This document shows, piece by piece, positions 1 to 9,451 of a stretch of 22,832 nucleotides of DNA (position 1 is its first letter; each line of letters begins with the position of its first letter). The stretch comes from Physocladia obscura (lineage: Eukaryota; Chytridiomycota; Chytridiomycetes; Chytridiales; Chytriomycetaceae). Under the pieces are notes generated by a model. The model had not been told where the DNA came from. It did no database searches and saw only the letters and a program-made list of their open reading frames with translations. A program made the translations under genes and the position numbers. The stretch covers positions 1-22,832 of the forward strand of contig JADGJH010000268.1 in NCBI GenBank assembly GCA_027596945.1, written 5' to 3'.

Positions 1-349
1 ATATGAGATTTAATAATTATATTATATAATCTCAAGTCTGCAAAATTGGAAGGAGAATTGTTTATTTGACGGGTACATGATCAAGAAATTTTGCAACGGA
101 AATGGAGGAAATTTAACTTCCAACTTCGTCTCATAAATTCCAATCAGAAATTAAATTAAATAGAATAGTTTATGTGAGGCACAAGCATGGGTTTTTTATT
201 TAGTGTTTTATTTTCAGAAAAATAAACAAGAAGTTTTGACTAAAACTATTGTGTGGAGAATAAAATAGCAAACATAGTTTTGCAAATTACTGCTACTCCA
301 AATTGCATTTTTTTTCAAAATATCATGAATAAAGGAATTTTTCAATTTT
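1..349. other. Intergenic, 3' flank of SWI1
   Basis: This AT-rich stretch follows the stop codon of the minus-strand SWI1 gene. On the minus strand it contains AATAAA-like words (seen on the plus strand as TTTATT near 196-201), which could serve for 3'-end formation. A short plus-strand reading frame starting at 253 runs into the antisense of SWI1 and shows no recognisable features. I see no gene here. Confidence 0.6.
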
Positions 350-3300
350 TTATTCGTCATCATTCAACAAAAACAAAATCTCACCAACCCGTTTCCAAAC
401 ATCCTCCAAAACAACTCCACCTCCACTCACACCCATTCCCACCAACACATTCTCGTATTTTTTCAAAACTAAGCGAGCCTCATCTCCGCCTCTTCGCACA
501 GCTTCAAGCAATATCCGGCTTGCTTTGATACTCAAATTGTCAAAACTTGAGCTATTGCTTGCTGTTACAGCGCCATTATTCTGTCGGAAAAGTCCGACAA
601 GCACTGGAACCATTTTGGGCAGCTTTGCAATACTACATCGTTTCTGGCGTTGAAAAGAACTACTTTTGTCAAAATCGCCTCTGCTATTGCTACCGCCAGG
701 TGCTCCATCAATAACAACAACCAGATTTAGCAAACACGATAAAACCAAATCTACAAAAACAACATCCTCCGCATTCGCATGACCAGGAATCCCATCAATA
801 GGTAACATACCAACACATACTTCCAACATCTCATCAATCCATTTCAGACCCGCTTTTGAAAAAAAATCTGCGTTTCCCAAATCCATGCCTAATTTACTAA
901 ATGCCTCCAACAACGCCATCGGCGCCAGATCTTCACCAAGAAACACTGTTGACGCCGGATTTGCATACGGCGTTGCAAGGCCGGGGTAATGTTCGTGCGA
1001 TGCAAGAAACGTAGTGTGTGTAGACAAGGCGTCGACAATTGTTGTGAGTACAAGATTAGCATGGGATGAAGATGCAAATTGGATGTGAAAGGCAAGGTTT
1101 GAGAGTGTTGTGAGAGCTGTGCGCCGGATTTCTAGACAGAGCGTTGCGGAATCTTGGAATGTTAGGATTTGTTTTTTTGGTGTTGCTTTTGCAGTACCAT
1201 AGTCACTACAAACATCGCCATTGGAAAGCAATGCTTCGAAATCAGTGGGATCAAAAGGCTCTTCACCAAACTTTTCGAAAATATCGTCTGCGTCATCAAA
1301 AACATCAGTTTGCTCTTCAAATGGCGATATCCGCAACGCGTCAACAACGCACTCCACAAAATCACTGTTCTTTCCCAACCAGACTTGATTCTCTACAGTC
1401 ACAAGACTCAAATTTCTTACAACCATCAAAATCGCCACAATCCGTTCCACAAGCACTTTTTTTCTCCTCCACCGCCGTCCACCTGTTGCTGCTGCAATCT
1501 TAATATAACATGTGGCAGCAACGGCTTCATGATACAACAGAGTCCGAACTGGTATAAATTCGTCATCGAATGACGCAAACTCTGTCAATGAATCACGGAA
1601 GAGTGCAACAAGCGCATGCCCCAAAGGAGTGAAATCACTGAACCGCAGTATTACATCACGTTCTGTTGAAAGGATCGTCAAGACGTTTAAGCTGCGTATG
1701 ATTTCGAGGTCAAGGCTAGTTGATTGAAGAGACATTGCGATGTTGTACAAGTCGACTGGACCTAGTAACAATTTCATATTAATTGGAGTATGTTTTCTTG
1801 TTTTGAGTTTTCTGTTTGCTTGTTTTTTTTTTTTTTTAATAATTTTTTTTAATTTGTACCGAGCTGCGATTTTGTAACTTTCCGTGGTCTCTGTTGAATA
1901 TACATAAAAAACTTGTCAACTTCGATGCCACCGTATTTTCTATACGGAAGTAACAGCATCCCGTCAACCTTCTCCACGCCTGCTGCAGAATTCCCAACAT
2001 CCAAGAGCGCTGTGCGTCCGAATCCTGTTACACCAGTGGTTGTGGTCTGATTTTGGCTATAAGTTACAAACGGAATTGCGTTTTTATTTAGTAGATGCTG
2101 AACAGCATTATTAACTGGCTGTTGTTGCTGATGTATTAGAGACATTTGCACAGGTATCGGATTTTTATAATTTCCACCGAGGATTTGATTCACAACTCCG
2201 TTCTGCTGGACACGATGCTGTGGCGCGGCAGCCGGTGAAGGGGAGGGTCGAGATGTGGCAGCTAAAACTGATGCAAGAGACTGTTGTTGACTTTGTGGCG
2301 GAATTAAAGACGCAGACGGCGTCGGAAGTGATGCTGATATGGTTGTAGCGGCAGCTGCTAATGCTGTTGGAGTTGATTTCTTTGCACCTTGTGGTGTCTG
2401 CCATGATGTTGCAGGTGCTACAACGGCAGGTGTTGATATTGATGCAGATATTGGTGCAGGTGCTGGTGGTGGTGTTGGTGAAGCAGGTCTTTCAATCTCG
2501 GGTCCTGATTATTGTCATTATTATTTTCATAACTGTTTCTTGATTGATAAACAAACCGATAATACCCGGAGGTATAAATCTCGGATTAACACCTTTATAA
2601 TTCCTGGCGTTCGGGAAAATTTCTTGCTCAAATTTATGTAAATATACGTGATAGTATTTGCGTAACGCTCCCGGAGCCGAAACTGGCATGAATATCTGCA
2701 TCCTTTCGGCAATGGGTTTCCATGCCCGTTCTTGGGTTGCCTATTATATGGGTATTAAAATAATAAGAAACTAGATAAAATTTTTAAAAAAAGTGTTTTC
2801 GAAAGGGAAGGTGGAAAAAACATACCCGCTCCCATCCACCAAAATCTAAAACAACGTAAAACAGAGTATAATAATCAATAAATTTCTGATTGACTTTTTG
2901 TTGACGGACCGTCGGCACGCCGTTTTTCGCGCAGAATGCATTCAGAGTTGATTCGAATTCTTCGCGCGATAGGATATTTACCGTTAATGGGGCAACAGCA
3001 ACTGTTTGAAGAAATTTTTTTGCTGCTGCTGCTGCTGCCGCTGCCGTTATTGTTGTTGGTGTTGTTGTTGTTGATGTCCCTACGGCGGAGATTTGCTGTT
3101 GCTGCGACTGTTGTTGTTGCTGCGGCTGTGCGGTCGTAGTGGTTGTAGTAGCAGAAGCCCCAACAATCTTCCCTGTGGCGATCGTAAGCGCCTCTGCACC
3201 CCCAACATTTTTGATTGCAACTAAACAGTTTTGAATCATTGCACTCATGACTGCACGTTTCTCTAACGCGGCTTGAGACTCCGCCTTCAATGTTATCAGA

Positions 3301-5161
3301 CTGTTTGCATCTCCAGCGCTTTGCATTGCCTTTGTCCCAGTTCCTCCAGCGCTAGCTCCTGTGCCTGTGTGCTGCAAAGCTACTGCATCATATGTGCGAG
3401 TAAGAGTTTCAATTTGCGTCGTTTGCAGTTGGTATGCATCTTTAAGGCGGTTCAGCATTTCCATTAGTTGCTGCAGTGGTTTTAAAGAGAGCTCTGCCTG
3501 CACAGCGGCCATTTGCAAATTGTTTTGTTGGGTTTGTTGGATTTGTTGTTGTTGTTGTTGTAGTTGGAGTTGCTGGTTATGTAGGATGGCAGTTTGGATT
3601 GGCATATTTGTTGACGATGGCGGTGTTGATGATGATGTCGATTTTTGTTGCTGCTGATGATGAGAATTTTTAAGAGCAACTTTAGTGGCCTCTGTTGTTA
3701 TTGTTGAAGTCGGTGTGCCTTGTCGTTCTTGTTGTTTTTGCAAGAGCAGTTTCTGCTGAGATTCCAAAAAATTTTGTTGCGACGATGGCCCAGCTGTTGT
3801 TGTTGACGGCGGAGTCGGCGTAGGATCGTCAAACACCAAGAAATCTAAAACCTCCGTATTCACATCAGATTTACCGACAGTACCGCCTCCACTATTGGTA
3901 TTATAATTTGACGAAGGTGTGGATGTATTTCTGACGAGAGAGTTGTTTGATTCTTGCTGTTTATTTTTCTTATCTTGATATTGTTGCAATCCGGTGTGCT
4001 CTGCAGTACTCAGTTTTCGTTTAGACACTGATGCACCACCAATGCCACCACTATCGCCACTAATAATGCTCCCGCCACCGCTGGTCATTAACAATGATCC
4101 TGCCGTCCTATTTTTCATGCCGTTCATTGCTGATAATGACGGGTTGCCAGAATTAATTTTTGGTGAATCCTGAATAAACAAAGGATTTAAATCCGATTAA
4201 CAACAAGTGCAAAAGTGTGTAATTCAAATAAAGGTTTTACATTAATCTGATCCGAAAATATCCAGTCAAAGCTAGAGTCAATCCCAGTTGACGAAGGCTT
4301 GCGACCGTCGCTTCCACCACTTTCAACCCCGATACCACTGCCGCCAACACTGCCAGATTGTAACGACAAAGAATCAATACTACTCGATCCTACAAGACCA
4401 ACAGACCCTGTAATTCCCGACAATAATTTTTGTTGTTGTTGCACCAGAATTTGCTGCTGTTGCTGTTGTCGTTGCTGCTGCTGTAACTGCTGTTGCTGTT
4501 GCTGTTGCTGTATCTGTTGTCGAAACTGGAGCTGAGCAAGTTGCTGTTGAGCAAGAAGAGCCGCCGCCGGATTCGCGTTATTTTGCAACATTGTCGACGG
4601 CTGTTGCTGTAGCAAATTGAGGTTATTATTTTTCGGAGAATTAGCGAGAAGCGCGTTGCTACTATTGTTTGCAATTACAGATGGGCTGTTTGTGTCGTGC
4701 GGTCTCGGTGAGTTCGTCACTGTTCCTCTGTTACTGAGACTGCTGAGTTGAGCCAGTTGAGCCAATTGGGCATAGTTTGCGACGGCGGCCAAGTTGTTAT
4801 TATTTTGCTGTTGCACTTGCTGTTGGCCAATAATATTCAACGGAAGCTGCTGCTGGGGAATCAAAGCAGAGGCAAACGCGTTCCCAGTCAAAGATGAGAC
4901 GCCACCACCGCCAATTCCCATGCCGAGCAATTGCTGCTGTTGCTGTTGTTGCTGCTGGTGTTGTTGCATCATCATTAGGTGCTGTAGCATTGCGAAACTC
5001 ACGCCTCCGCTGGGTCCGGCCATGTTTGCTGTGCTTGTGCTGTTGTTGTTGATGAAGTTGTTGTTTAATGGAGCAATACTGTTTTGGGCCCCCGCGCCGC
5101 CACCCAGAATCGCCAAGTTTGTTTGGCTCCCCGAAATGTCCGATATTGTCCGCTTCTCCAT
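350..5161 (-). CDS. SWI1: SWI1/ARID1-type subunit of the SWI/SNF chromatin-remodelling complex
   Basis: Five exons: 5161-4241, 4169-2826, 2740-2566, 2504-1860 and 1761-350. All junctions are GT-AG and keep frame, giving 1498 residues. Introns are 71, 85, 61 and 98 nt. The N-terminal half is low complexity, rich in Gln, Asn, Ser and Thr with runs of Q. An ARID DNA-binding domain spans about residues 709-800: it has FGGWER before intron 2, ERAWKPIAERM after it, and the end helix LRKYYHVYLHKFE (about 781-793). A Pro/Ala/Ser-rich linker follows. The C-terminal 470 residues begin LGPVDLYNIAMSLQS and are helical, as in the ARM-like C-terminal region of fungal SWI1 and animal BAF250. Known role: a nuclear subunit that helps target SWI/SNF to promoters. 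The intron inside the ARID explains why two separate frames each hold half of the domain. The identification is firm; the exact start codon is less so. Confidence 0.92.
3019..3135 (-). repeat. Triplet-repeat tract coding Gln, Thr and Ala runs before the ARID
   Basis: On the minus strand this reads a Gln/Ser-rich block, then Thr runs, then eight consecutive Ala encoded mostly by GCA. It lies immediately N-terminal to the ARID domain, so it is probably a flexible linker built by triplet expansion. Confidence 0.8.
4429..4521 (-). repeat. CAG/CAA triplet tract coding polyglutamine in SWI1 exon 1
   Basis: On the minus strand this is a near-continuous CAG/CAA run, broken by occasional Arg, Leu and Ile codons. 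CAG and CAA are mixed, which usually makes such a tract less prone to slippage than a pure repeat. It encodes the largest of several Q blocks in this protein. Confidence 0.9.
4931..4967 (-). repeat. Second polyglutamine triplet tract in SWI1 exon 1
   Basis: A minus-strand CAG/CAA run coding about a dozen residues, nearly all Gln with one His. It sits just downstream of a methionine-rich stretch (LMMMQQHQ) in the N-terminal region. Confidence 0.88.
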
Positions 5162-5218
5162 TTTTGGCTTTGCTTTCGTGACGAATGACGGTTCGCTGGT
5201 TTCTTACGGGAGATTGCG

Positions 5219-5230
5219 GGTCACGTGACC
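5219..5230. promoter_or_regulatory. Perfect 12-bp palindrome GGTCACGTGACC (E-box) upstream of SWI1
   Basis: The sequence is identical to its reverse complement and contains CACGTG inside GTCACGTGAC, the preferred site of bHLH and bHLH-Zip factors such as fungal Cbf1/Pho4 and animal USF/TFE. It lies 58-69 bp upstream of the predicted SWI1 start codon, a sensible promoter position. That it is bound by such a factor is inference. Confidence 0.6.
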
Positions 5231-5494
5231 TTTTTTTTTCCTTTCTTTTCTCAAAAATTTATTCTTCCTTTCTTTCCCATAAAAAAGTTTGTATTCTGGT
5301 TTAGCAAACTACAGAGTATGTCAAAAATCGTGTTACTACTAATTTAATTTGTAAGGGCAATATTACAAATTGACAATATTCTCAACACAGTGGATTTAAA
5401 TAAACTTTTTCCAAAAAATGTTCAAATCTGCCAGTTGGTAAGCCGAAACCCAATATCCATCTTACCAATGTCATATTTAACCATTTCACCATCC

Positions 5495-5526
5495 TACCAG
5501 CTTCTCATAATACCAGCGTCTCATCG
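5495..5526. repeat. Two tandem 16-bp units, TACCAGCTTCTCATAA-like
   Basis: Two adjacent 16-bp units (5495-5510 and 5511-5526) match at 13 of 16 positions, and a third, partial TACC-TTC unit follows. Related TTACC and ACCAT words recur in the preceding 60 bp, so the whole block 5440-5540 looks like a degenerate short repeat. Confidence 0.6.
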
Positions 5527-5636
5527 TACCTTCTTACCATCGATTGAAAACCTGTAAATTCACAGATGAAACGGAAAAAATCCGAGTTCCAAGCTGCAAG
5601 ATCACAACACTCGCCCTACACTGTGACGCAATGTGA

Positions 5637-6035
5637 TGAATTACCATTATTCGAGTTTTTATTCTATTTTTTTGCTAATTTACCCATATTCAGATACAAA
5701 GCGTGTGTGCGCACACGCCGCTGGGTACACTGGCTTTGTGCGAAGCGAATATCCCAGCCAGCTGTAGCATCTCAAGCTATGAGACTTTACGATGGAAGAC
5801 GTGCAGTCATGCTCCTTTTGAAATAAATTGTAATAATCACCACTGCTTAGTTTTTGCTAATACTAATTTGCATTTCACATCAAGCACACAGGTCACGTAG
5901 GCTACGAGCACTTCTTGCACACGCCACGTCGGCTGTGAGAATATATCAAATCACCACTGATTCGGTCTTTACCTGTTGCTAATTTGTACATTCACATACA
6001 GCGCGTACGGTATGATCACCACGAACACTTCGTTT
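5637..6035. repeat. Three diverged copies of an approximately 90-bp unit
   Basis: Copies start near 5637, 5836 and 5950. Shared words occur in the same order in each: an ATYACCAYT(G) motif, a T-rich part with TTTGCTAATTT or TTGCTAATTT, a CAT..CA region, then a GCGTRYG/GCACAC region, with CACGAACACTTC or GAGCACTTC at the end of two copies. They differ by substitutions and indels, so the duplication is old. No reading frame is shared between copies. Confidence 0.5.
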
Positions 6036-7031
6036 TACTTTTCAGTTTTCCCCAATTACGGCACACTTTCGCTTTTCTTTTTTTGATTTTTATTCTGGGA
6101 TTCCATGTTTTCCCTTAATTAACACATAATTCTACATCTAGTTATTTTATTTTATTGAGTTGCCACTGTCTTCATTTTTTCAATATGTTGCCTAAAACTT
6201 TATTCTAAATTTCCCCTTCAGTACTGAGGTTTTAGTTGCACCTCTTCCCTGTTTGAAACAGAAACTTCAAATAAGTGTAGCAGTACTCTTATTGTTAACA
6301 AATTGTAATATAGAAGTATTTTTATTTATTTTATCTTCATATCTACTTGGGATGTTGTGTGGTAGGGCAGTCAAAAATATATATATGTATACGTATAAAA
6401 TTTTTTCTTTTTTTTGATAGCAGAAACCGATATACAGTTGCAACATTATTTCCAATTGTGAATAATGTGTAAAACAATATGACTGTACTGTTACTTTGTT
6501 TCTCATGGATGCCACTAGGCAGCTTTGTAGATTTGTTTGTTGTTTTTGCATATTTAAGATTACGTAATAAACATGCAACAATTGTCATTTCTTCACTATT
6601 TGTAATCCTGGCCAATTTGTAAATTTGGAACCTTTGCATTAAAACCATGACCAGACGATGGCCAAGTTCCAATAGTAAACAGGCAAGTGAACAGCATGAT
6701 AAACAGCCAGGAGAGCGGTAGGTTAGAAAAAACCATTGAAAATGCCAATGCTTTTTTGGCAACAACTTCTTGAGCTGTATCAAAACAGGCTGGACAAAAT
6801 TAGAAACTTTCCCTCTTATTTGAGATTAGCATTTGCTTTCAAACACTGGGTACGATTCTTATTGACTTGTTCTTTATTTCACTTTGCAATGTGTATGGAA
6901 TATCATAATAAAATACAGTATTTTGCTCTCAAACGCCAAATAGATCAAAAAATTGAACTAATATGTGAAAATTTAAGGCAGCGTTTGCGTTACTAACATT
7001 TAAAAGAAAAAGTAGGAGTGAAATTTATTTT

Positions 7032-8210
7032 TCAAATAAAAGTTGCATTCATTCCTTCAGTTATTATGCTCATAGATTCCAAAAAATCCAACTTTTTGTT
7101 GCCATTATTTACTTCTTTCTCAATCTTTGGAGAAATCTCTTCAGATTTGATAGGAAACTCAGATGGGAGTTTATTTCGTTTCTTTGCTAAGGCATTCTCT
7201 TTTCTCTCTTTCTTTTTCTCCTCTTTTTTTTCTCGTGCAGTTCGCGGTGGCAATTTTGCCTTTGTTGCACTATTCTGATGTATTTCTTTCGTGATCTTAT
7301 TGTTTCGAAATTCTTTGGATTCATTTTTTGTAGTTCGAGAAATTTTTGAGGTATTTGGTGCATAGCTGCTTTGCACTCTTGAAATTTCATTTTTGATTGC
7401 ATCAGCTTGTGTTTCTGATGTTTTTTCAACTGATTTGAATTCATGTTCAGGATTGAAATTTTCGTAAATGTTGCGGTTTTCAGTTGTGTCATAATTGTCA
7501 TCGGCATAAACTTGGGCGACATAAGCTTCCACAACTTGTCCTATATTGTTCTCACATTCACTCAGCAACCGTTTCACTGTTTCAATATCAGCGTCCAAAT
7601 GCTTTGGGATAGAAGCTAACACAATACGTTCTTCAACTGACAATTGATTGGAAAGGGCTGTAATGCATGCAATCTTTCTTTTCTGATTACTTTTGGGATT
7701 AACTGCAGGGTTGGACTTGGTCACATCGTGATTTTCTTTGATCACAGAAGAATAATGTTCCCAACTATGGTACACAATTTGAACTATTTGGCGCCCAAGA
7801 TCACGATTTCCATCGTCACCACATGCATCAACTATCCAAGGCGGCTGGCCGTCTTGGTGAATGACAACAGCGACATTGAAAGCACGACTGAAAGCAACAA
7901 TTTCGATGTTGTCCCCATACACACCGGTTTTTTGCATTCGGCGAAGACGCTGATCCAACGATTCGGACTCGTCGAGAAATGGTGCGTAAAGATTCGGATT
8001 TGCACGCATGTGGGAGGTGATTTCTACCCGGTACTTTGAATGGTTTCCTTGGGATGAATCCATTTGATGCGAAAGGGCGCGGAAGAGACAATTTCCGTCG
8101 CCAATGACATCAAATAAACGCAGATTAAATTTTGTAAGTTGCGCGTCGATTCCCCGGTCTGCGTTGGATAAGTTTGTGTTGTGTTGTTTGAATTTCGGTT
8201 TCTTTCCCAT
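7032..8210 (-). CDS. OTU-domain cysteine deubiquitinase, OTUD3-like
   Basis: An intronless frame of 392 residues. I chose the ATG at 8210 because the in-frame codon further upstream at 8249 is TTG. An OTU domain lies near the N-terminus (about residues 26-160). The catalytic signature GDGNCLFRAL carries Asp38 and Cys41, and the catalytic His is probably His152 in SWEHYSSV. A UBA/CUE-like three-helix segment follows (about 205-235). A strongly basic, Lys/Glu-rich tail contains REKKEEKKKERKE (about 315-345). Known role of the family: hydrolysis of ubiquitin linkages in cytosol or nucleus. OTU followed by a UBA-like part is the human OTUD3 arrangement. The stop is followed on the minus strand by AATAAA within 10 bp. 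Its start lies only 21 bp from that of the divergent F-box-like gene. Confidence 0.9.
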   Translation of the reverse strand: MGKKPKFKQHNTNLSNADRGIDAQLTKFNLRLFDVIGDGNCLFRALSHQMDSSQGNHSKYRVEITSHMRANPNLYAPFLDESESLDQRLRRMQKTGVYGDNIEIVAFSRAFNVAVVIHQDGQPPWIVDACGDDGNRDLGRQIVQIVYHSWEHYSSVIKENHDVTKSNPAVNPKSNQKRKIACITALSNQLSVEERIVLASIPKHLDADIETVKRLLSECENNIGQVVEAYVAQVYADDNYDTTENRNIYENFNPEHEFKSVEKTSETQADAIKNEISRVQSSYAPNTSKISRTTKNESKEFRNNKITKEIHQNSATKAKLPPRTAREKKEEKKKERKENALAKKRNKLPSEFPIKSEEISPKIEKEVNNGNKKLDFLESMSIITEGMNATFI

Positions 8211-8231
8211 GTTCCCTTGCTTTTTTTTCTC

Positions 8232-9293
8232 ATGCCTTGGTGTAAACAAGCAACAACAAAAGCAGTTTCGAGGCTGGATGACGCGTTGCCAACGGAACTT
8301 CTACCGGCAATATACAAGCAAATACCGCTACACACGATCCGCACGAAGACTCTTTGCCTGTCGAAACGCCATTGCGCACTGTCAATTGCTCGGATTATCG
8401 GCGCTATTCGCCAACTACGACACCCTTGCGCCGCGGTTCCTGGATTTCGAATAAAAAATGTTTACAGAACTTTTGCACCAACGGCACTCGCGCTGTTCGC
8501 TCGCGAGAACTGGAGCGACCACAGATAACACTAATAGTGACGTAACGTTAACGCTGGCTTTCGCCGCCACTTATCCCATGGTTAATATTACACATGCTTG
8601 TGCTGTGCGACGGATCAAGTGCGTCATCTACGAAGATTACAACAACGGTGCGGCGGCCGAAGCGAATGTAGGCTCTGCCTTCGTCTGGGACGGCCCGCAG
8701 ATAGGCGTGATAATCGACGGCACAGTTTCACTGCACTCTCTTATAGTCTCAGATAACATTGCAAATCTTCACAGCGATGACTTGACTGCGTTGTTTGATG
8801 AGGCCAAAGTCATTTGTGCCAACAAACTCTTAGATTCCTGTATCGACACATAAAGCTGATGAAGAAAAAGAACGCGTCCGCAAAATCGGGTGCCAGCTAA
8901 ATCGTGCTATCGGATTTGTCCCAGATATCGAAAATTCTATCCAACTTCTGCATCCATCAACATCAACAGATTCGGAGTCAAATCTTCTCATCGATACAGA
9001 AAAATTGGACCATGAGAAAAAGAAAAAGGATGTGGTTGAATTGGGATGCGTATATTTTTGAAAAAGATTCTGCGGAGATTGGTGCTTCCCTCAAGTCTGC
9101 TGTTGTCTTTACTGCTGCTATTTTAGAAGGATTTGTCCGATACTCGTCTGGATTAGACGATGTCGCTACTGAGGATGGTGATTCGGAGTGGAAAAGTGAA
9201 TACGATGAAGATGATGTGGAAGATGATATTGATGAACTTCTTTGTGGTGATGACGATGATGGTGACAGCAGCGGGTATGCAACTGACTACTGA
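8232..9293 (+). CDS. F-box-like protein with acidic tail; spliced model, possibly a pseudogene
   Basis: Coding-like sequence runs through three frames in turn, each shifted by +1. Short GT-AG introns could join them: exons 8232-8494, 8538-8815, 8856-8976 and 9029-9293, with introns of 43, 40 and 52 nt, giving 308 residues. For the second intron, 8746-8833 (88 nt) is an alternative, and the third has several possible AG ends. Residues 19-58 start LPTELLPAIYKQIP and look like an F-box, the SCF ubiquitin-ligase adaptor motif. The segment AVVFTAAILE (245-254) resembles helix 2 of H2A-type histone folds. The tail (about 263-298) is mostly Asp/Glu. AATAAA at 9310-9315 fits a 3' end. The alternative is a frameshifted pseudogene or a run of indel errors. 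I do not recognise the protein as a whole. Confidence 0.42.
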
Positions 9294-9451
9294 ATGCTGA
9301 TCCGCAGCAAATAAAAAAGAAAAATATGACAAAGTATTCCCCCATAATCTTCGTCAGAAATCTTAATGCAAAGGAAAATTGTTAGAGCTGTTGACACAAA
9401 AATTTCTTTTGCCGAAGATCCCTTGTCACTCTTTTTGAAAATCTGTTAAAT

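Larger units (their letters stand above)
5231..7031. other. Long AT-rich spacer between SWI1 and the OTU gene
   Basis: About 1.8 kb lies between the 5' end of SWI1 and the 3' end of the OTU gene. It holds the two repeat families listed separately and several homopolymer A/T runs. Open frames are 5566-5826 (+), 6343-6783 (-) and 6736-6996 (+). The first and third show no domain, no codon bias and no partner exon. The minus-strand part, about 6787-6424, shows two hydrophobic segments in different frames and may be a decayed or spliced small membrane-protein gene (see findings). I cannot support a gene here with confidence. Confidence 0.5.

Noticed and set aside
4299..4535. Cys-rich plus-strand frame, metallothionein-like at first sight
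   Set aside because: It is the antisense of the SWI1 polyglutamine tract: TGC/TGT triplets are the complement of GCA/ACA phases of the repeat.
5566..5826. Plus-strand frame of 86 residues
   Set aside because: No domain, no splice partner, and it overlaps the degenerate repeat block. It is most likely a chance frame.
8831..8855. A 16-nt GT...AG stretch that would also fix the second frame change in the F-box-like gene
   Set aside because: Too short for a spliceosomal intron. The 40-nt or 88-nt options are more plausible.
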